A DNA stretch of 64,000 nt from Parascedosporium putredinis (lineage: Eukaryota > Ascomycota > Sordariomycetes > Microascales > Microascaceae). The DNA lies in the NCBI GenBank assembly GCA_949357655.1, contig CASHTG010000017.1, positions 806,001 to 870,000 on the forward strand. The letters are read 5' to 3'. Positions within the stretch are counted from its first letter, which is position 1, and each line of letters begins with the position of its first letter. The notes under the pieces are model-generated. The model worked only from the letters and a program-made list of their open reading frames with translations, searched no databases and was not told the origin of the DNA. The position numbers and the translations under genes were made by a program. Of the stretch, positions 59,207-64,000 are shown one piece after another.

Positions 59207-59939
59207 CATGCCACATCCACCACTCAAGCGTCCGACGCACAAAGACAACTCCAGAGCGTAAGGCCTAAGGGATCCGTTGACCTCTCATCTCTATTCCGAG
59301 CCACCGGCTCGAGGTTTCTGGTAGGATGGATAGGTCACATACAGCCTACACTAATATTTTGGGTACTGTAGACCCCCTCTGAATGAGCTCACTGGGCGGC
59401 TAGCAGACTAATACTAGGCCCTTAGATCAGCACAATAAGCTCATCGCCGAGGTCCTGACCAAATTCCGCCTCCTTTGCCGCCTCTCTACGGCTCAGGAAG
59501 ATGCCGAAAGCAAGGAGCCTGACCTAGCCACCATGGGGGTTACTCGGTTATCGATGCAGCTCGAGTTCGAGGCCTTGGTACGGAATTCCTCCCGCGGGTT
59601 ACCCTATCCTTCCCTCTCTTCCCTCAGTGTCCCCCTTGACATCTCCAGCGCGGGAACGTGGACCCGGGAAAATGGGCTGTCTAACCCTGTATTTTGTAGA
59701 ACACATGTCTAAAGGACCTACTGGCATTGAGTCGCCGTATCAAAGAGCTCTGGGTCTTTGGCCCCTTGGCCTCAGACCAAGACTCCACACGGCAGCAGGC
59801 CGGCGACTTGGAACGCGATGTCCAACAGGTTGTAAGGCTCGTGAATGAGCTGGAGGAGACGACAATGAGAAAGCTGGCATCCGGGAATGGCGGAACCTGG
59901 AGAGAGAAGCCGAAGGAAGGCGGTCAGCAGCAGATCTAG
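59207..59939 (+). CDS. MED22: Mediator complex subunit 22
   Basis: Head-module subunit of the RNA polymerase II Mediator (Srb6/Surf5 family). Two core exons are clear. Exon A, 59426-59577, reads DQHNKLIAEVLTKFRLLCRL to RLSMQLEFEAL, then GTACGG. Exon B, 59700-59939, follows a 122-base intron ending TTTTGTAG and reads NTCLKDLLALSRRIKELWVF, the family hallmark. It goes on with QQVVRLVNELEE and ends GGQQQI. Exons A and B join in phase. The N-terminal exon is uncertain: 59207-59257 (TSTTQASDAQRQLQS, donor GTAAGG at 59258) is likely, but its start codon and its phase to exon A are off by one base each, as expected from the indel pattern in this window. Size (about 145-150 residues) fits fungal Med22. 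Confidence 0.85.
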
Positions 59940-62900
59940 CTCAGATGCCCCGGAGCTGGTCGCCACCTCCAAAAAATCCTACCGTCATCTGCCCACCGCG
60001 CTTTCGTTAAGCTTCCCCATCTCTATGGAGGCTGACGCTAGCAGGCGGCTTTGCTGTGCCTTGTGGGTTGGGTGTCGAACCCTTCGGAAAGCAAGGCGCG
60101 CGACAGCTCTCCGCTTCGCGCTGACTCCAACTGAATTCCTTCCAAAGCAACCCTTTTGGAGCATGACAATTCACCTTGCTCCCTTGCATCGTAAAGGGTT
60201 TGCGTTAGGCTGTTTATTCTAGCCACAGCGACCCCTAGAACCCAAGTGTTGGTTCCTACGCATGCTGATCACCCATTTATTGGGATACACCCGAGTTGTG
60301 AGCTATATATCCTTTAGACACCCCATCCTTTTACTTCTGCCCTGCCCTTTCGACAACACGTTGGCTTTCCCCAAAGGTGTCGGGTTGGGGCTATCCAAGA
60401 CCGGGCAAACCGGCTTGCTCAAACCACCCTCGCTTTCAGAGTCTTGGATCTTGCTGTCAGACGCCAGGAGTCTGCGCGCCTCCGCCGCAATGTCTCTCTT
60501 AGTATACAAACCGAAGCCAAGGCCATCACATAGCATAGATCCATGTATATATGTTATCTTTGACGGCTTCTTTATCAGGACAACTGTGAATCGCTACCTT
60601 TTCGTATTAGGCCACCGCTAGATAGTCTTGCCAGGATTTCTCTGCTTGACGCGTAGTGCTGGGTTGCCGACAATTGTAAACCGTGTCCTGGACGTTCTGC
60701 TCCCCTGGCCATGGTTTAATCCATCTACTATCTAGAAGATTGTCTCCGGTACAGCGCCTGGGTAGCGCCGCCTCCCGAGGCCACTGATTAATAACGGGTT
60801 CCGTACAAGCAATCACTACTAAATGGGGAATTTGGATACCCACACATCTGCATCTCTCACGACTTCTAAGCTGGTAGGCGGAGCGACCGGTCGAGAGGAT
60901 TCCGCCCGCGAGCATGGTCCTGGGTCGGGAGCATGATGCGTGCACTGCGCCTGGCGGGCGTAAGCGAGGATTCACGGCTGAGGCTCAAATCTGGAAAAGG
61001 ATGGGATATGGGGCGCAGAACTTGTCAGGCTCGTAAAAATTCTCGAACGCGGGACATTAAGGCAAAGAGGGTTGATAGATATAGTCTACAGGTATGCAAC
61101 GTGATATTGACGCTGCTCAAGCTTGTTACAGCGAGTATCACAGACCAGACCGCTCCCGCAAACATCCTAACAAGCATCGGGGTTGATGCAGATGGGATGG
61201 CGGTGGGTTGCTGACACCGCTTGCAAATGCTGATATCCGGCCTCTACGCACGCGTCGGATCATGACGACCCGTGCTCGCACGACGACACTTTCCTCGACA
61301 GTCGGTGCCCAGAGTTGATCGCGCGCACGCACGCACGCACGCACTGGCCGAGCGGTCGGAATTCATCATGTCACGACACATGGGGCGGGCTGCTTGGCCG
61401 TATCCACCTGAATTTCCCCAACTTTCTTCCTGCCTCCTCTTCGCACGCGAGTCTAAGTTTTGTTTTTTCTCTCTCGCAAACTTCCTTTTTCTGTCTTTCT
61501 TGAGACCGCCTCTGCGGTTGGGCAACTGTAGGGATGGTAGAATGACAAGACCTGCAGCATTCAGCAGGAGCTGGGGAGAGATTCATTCGATGAAGGGGAG
61601 GTAAACTTGAGAGCGCGCTGCACGACTGACACGTATTCACCTACCTATAACAGACAATTCCGGAGCACAGCAACGCAGTAGCTAGCGGGATCGATCTGGC
61701 ATCCAAGAACCATTTTGCACACATGCCGGCCCTAAGTGGTCTTGTCGGAACACTGATTTCTCTTGTCCCGAAACAAAGGAGGGGACGAGCTGGCCGGGCC
61801 GCCGGACTCCGTGGCTTGATCTCATGTGCTTGGCGCAGGAGCGCGTCGGAATATGAAAAGAAATTTCAACTAACAAGCAAGACGTTGCACAGATCCAATT
61901 GAGGAGGTACGGCGGTTTCCAGTCTAGTGTCCGTTTTGCTCGACTCGTGGTGATTTCGGCCATCAAGCTACGGTAAAGCAGGACCCTTTCTTGAGGCGTG
62001 TTTCACAATCCGCGCCGCCCTAATGCGCCAGCTGAAGGGCGCCAAAGTCGCCGGAGATGACGATGAAGATGGAAGTACGCTTTGTCAGGCGCGTGCGGGT
62101 TTGCCATTACCGGAGCCTTTTCCATCTCCTTACCTCTTCCTCAAAGCCTCTGTGGCGGCCTCTCATAGAACCGCTCTCTCGAGAGGTGAATCGTGGACCG
62201 AGACATCTAGTACAGCTAGGCTGACTAGGCCAGTGACCCGAGAGGAGAGACACGGACTTACCCAGTTTAAAAATAAGAATAAAAATAAACACAAGGAGGG
62301 TTCCAATCATTGGGGCATAGCAAGCTGCCTGTGCTGCGAATTAGTTCTTAGTCGAACTAGAAGCTGTCCTCATGCATGATTCCACTTATTGGACTGCTGG
62401 AGCCATACAAAACGCCTCAGACCCGGAGTGCGATTTTTTTAATTTAATTTTTTTCTGTTTGAAAATAAATATTCTGCTTCTTTTCAGGGCTGGGCTGAAG
62501 CTTTTGGTTCGCAGGTATTTTGCATGGTGAAGGACGGCTGGACAGAAGCAAGGACGGAGAAGGGGAAAAGCCCCGAAAGATCAGACAAAAGCAATACTTT
62601 GGGGCCATTATGTGACGTTGATCGACAAGAAATGCAAACACGATGTGCGAGTGGGAGGTGTACTTGCGTACCTGGAGAGGGGTTTTCTCTTCGATCTGCC
62701 CAGTGTTCCAAGGCAATGGGGAATTTAGAAGCAAGAAATGTTTCCGCCTCAAACCAAACAGAGGCCGTCCCGAACTGCTTCAAAACCCGGGACGGGAGAG
62801 ACACGGGCAGCGCAGGCTCATCAATGTACCTGGGGATGTTCGGTTCGAGGCGATCATGGCACATCAGGTTGGAGGTCGTCGGAGCCGCGCGTAAGAGGAG

Positions 62901-64000
62901 ACGAGAGAAGGAGAGGTGAATTTGCAATGGGTGTATCGCCCGAACCGCGTGTCCCGCAGTCGACTCTGGCCACACTGCATATGTTGCATGTTCAGTTCGA
63001 GGACGCCAACAGTCTTGATGAGACTGGGCTAAGGGAGCCCAAAAAAAAAAAAGACGGCAAGATGACAATAAAACGTACTTCTAGACTAGAGTCTCCCCAA
63101 GGATATCCACGACGGAGGACGAGGCGGAGTATGTGTTTTACTGACTGCATGTCTGAACCCTTTGTCTCTCTAGGTGCATGGCCTTACGAAGGCCGTCCCC
63201 ACTCGAGCCTAAACGAAGGGACTTTGGTGGAGGCAGTGGAGACCGAGGCCTCTTGGAACTTGCTGCTCGCAGTCACACGGCGATTCCATCCGCTGATCAG
63301 CTGGGTTCGACCCCCGGGCCTCTCCTGACCGTGGACTAGGAGCGAGTGCCTCCGTTGAGCCGCTCGATCCAACTCTTCCCCCGTTTTTGTTTTTCTTTTT
63401 AGTCGACGAAGATCGTTTCCGCCACTATTATCCTGATAAAGTGGAGATTGATCGATTAAACTACGGAAGGCGTTCTGAAAATTTAGAACCTAATCCCTCT
63501 GGGTTCGTGATGTCGCGGAGAAACTCCACCCACGGGGTTCCTCGTGCTGAAGAGACTTAATTGATCGTTGGAATTGAAGATTTTTCTCCTGGGGATCTGT
63601 CTGTGCAAGACCACATTGCAGACCATGCGCCCTCAGAAAGCGGTCGGTATACGTCTTATACATGTAGAGTTTCAATTGAACCCCAAGTTACCATGGCTAC
63701 TGACGCTGTTAAAGTGCATACAGTCAATCAAAGTGCATGCGGCAATGTGAGACCATCAAGTAATTACTTGTATTGCCGCCATAAGCACAGCAGTGTCTCT
63801 CTGTCGAATTCCTTGACGGGGTACGGTACCAGCAGGTTGAAAGAGAAGAAAAAAATTAATATAGGGCGTAGAGCGGATGGTGGAGGTCAATCATCGATCC
63901 AATACGATCTCCTCACACCCACGACTGGTGCTGGAGTGACCGGGAAAATAGATTGATGGCCTTGCATAGTAACCTGGGTGATCAGCCACTTCGTGTTCAA
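59940..64000. other. 4 kb right end, no supported gene
   Basis: Two minus-strand open frames (60303-60536 and 60607-60975) have some protein-like character (GLYTKRDIAAEARRLLA; PSTTRQAEKSWQDYLAVA) but no family I can name and no terminal repeats. A GCAC tetranucleotide run lies at about 61322-61343. The 196-codon frame at 62738-63328 and its antisense partner show no motif. No RNA gene seen. Confidence 0.5.
61322..61343. repeat. (GCAC)n short tandem repeat
   Basis: About five copies of GCAC/GCGC. Non-coding context. Confidence 0.8.

Noticed and set aside
60303..60975. Two minus-strand frames that looked like transposase remnants
   Set aside because: No catalytic motif, no terminal inverted repeats or target-site duplication could be found, so no mobile element is claimed.
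63290..63320. tRNA-like T-arm sequence (GGGTTCGACCCCC)
   Set aside because: No matching acceptor stem, D-arm or anticodon arm in the flanking 80 bases.
62484..63328. Overlapping 194-codon minus and 196-codon plus frames
   Set aside because: Neither shows motifs or coding composition; mutually antisense open frames are expected by chance at this GC content.

Overview
The window looks like nuclear DNA of a filamentous ascomycete (Pezizomycotina, probably Sordariomycetes). It is GC-leaning. Genes carry short GT-AG introns (55-130 nt) and lie on both strands with no operon logic. The recognisable products are typical of moulds: an Erg24-type sterol reductase, a GH3 beta-glucosidase, a DIP2/Cps1-type adenylate-forming protein, a WSC-domain wall protein, a class II cAMP phosphodiesterase, RIO1, tRNase Z and Mediator subunit 22.

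Layout: 1-1868 (+) 3' part of an unrecognised gene; 2261-3180 (-) SAM methyltransferase with a (GT)n tract beside its start codon; 4204-7186 (-) secreted GH3 beta-glucosidase; 7.2-10.9 kb empty; 10967-12590 (-) ERG24-like reductase, divergent from 13510-14760 (+), an Mrl1-like sorting receptor; 14.8-20.7 kb no gene seen; about 20724-21355 (+) a weak hypothetical gene; 22308-28295 (-) the DIP2/Cps1 homologue; 28.3-32.2 kb empty; 32172-34185 (+) a conserved fungal protein of unknown function with a Cys/His cluster; 34.2-38.7 kb empty.

A dense block follows: 38664-40996 (+) PDE1, 41506-42534 (-) flavin-reductase-like protein, 43630-46085 (+) long-form tRNase Z, 46802-48223 (+) RIO1. Then 50202-51339 (+) WSC-domain GPI-type protein; 54195-55714 (+) CCCH zinc finger joined to a RAI1/DXO-like domain; 56228-57404 (-) secreted lactonase-fold protein; about 59207-59939 (+) MED22, hidden by short exons. 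60-64 kb shows nothing convincing. The genes do not form a pathway or a biosynthetic cluster; most are housekeeping genes.

The most important point for any reader is that almost every conserved gene is interrupted by one or more one-base frameshifts, nearly all at short homopolymers and nearly all losses. At least 20 can be placed in 13 genes; only RIO1 and the two MED22 core exons read cleanly. This looks like an uncorrected sequencing or assembly error profile, not mass pseudogenisation, so gene spans below are given across the breaks. The most interesting biological lead is the CCCH/DXO-like protein at 54.2-55.7 kb. No CRISPR array, rRNA, tRNA or intact transposon was seen.
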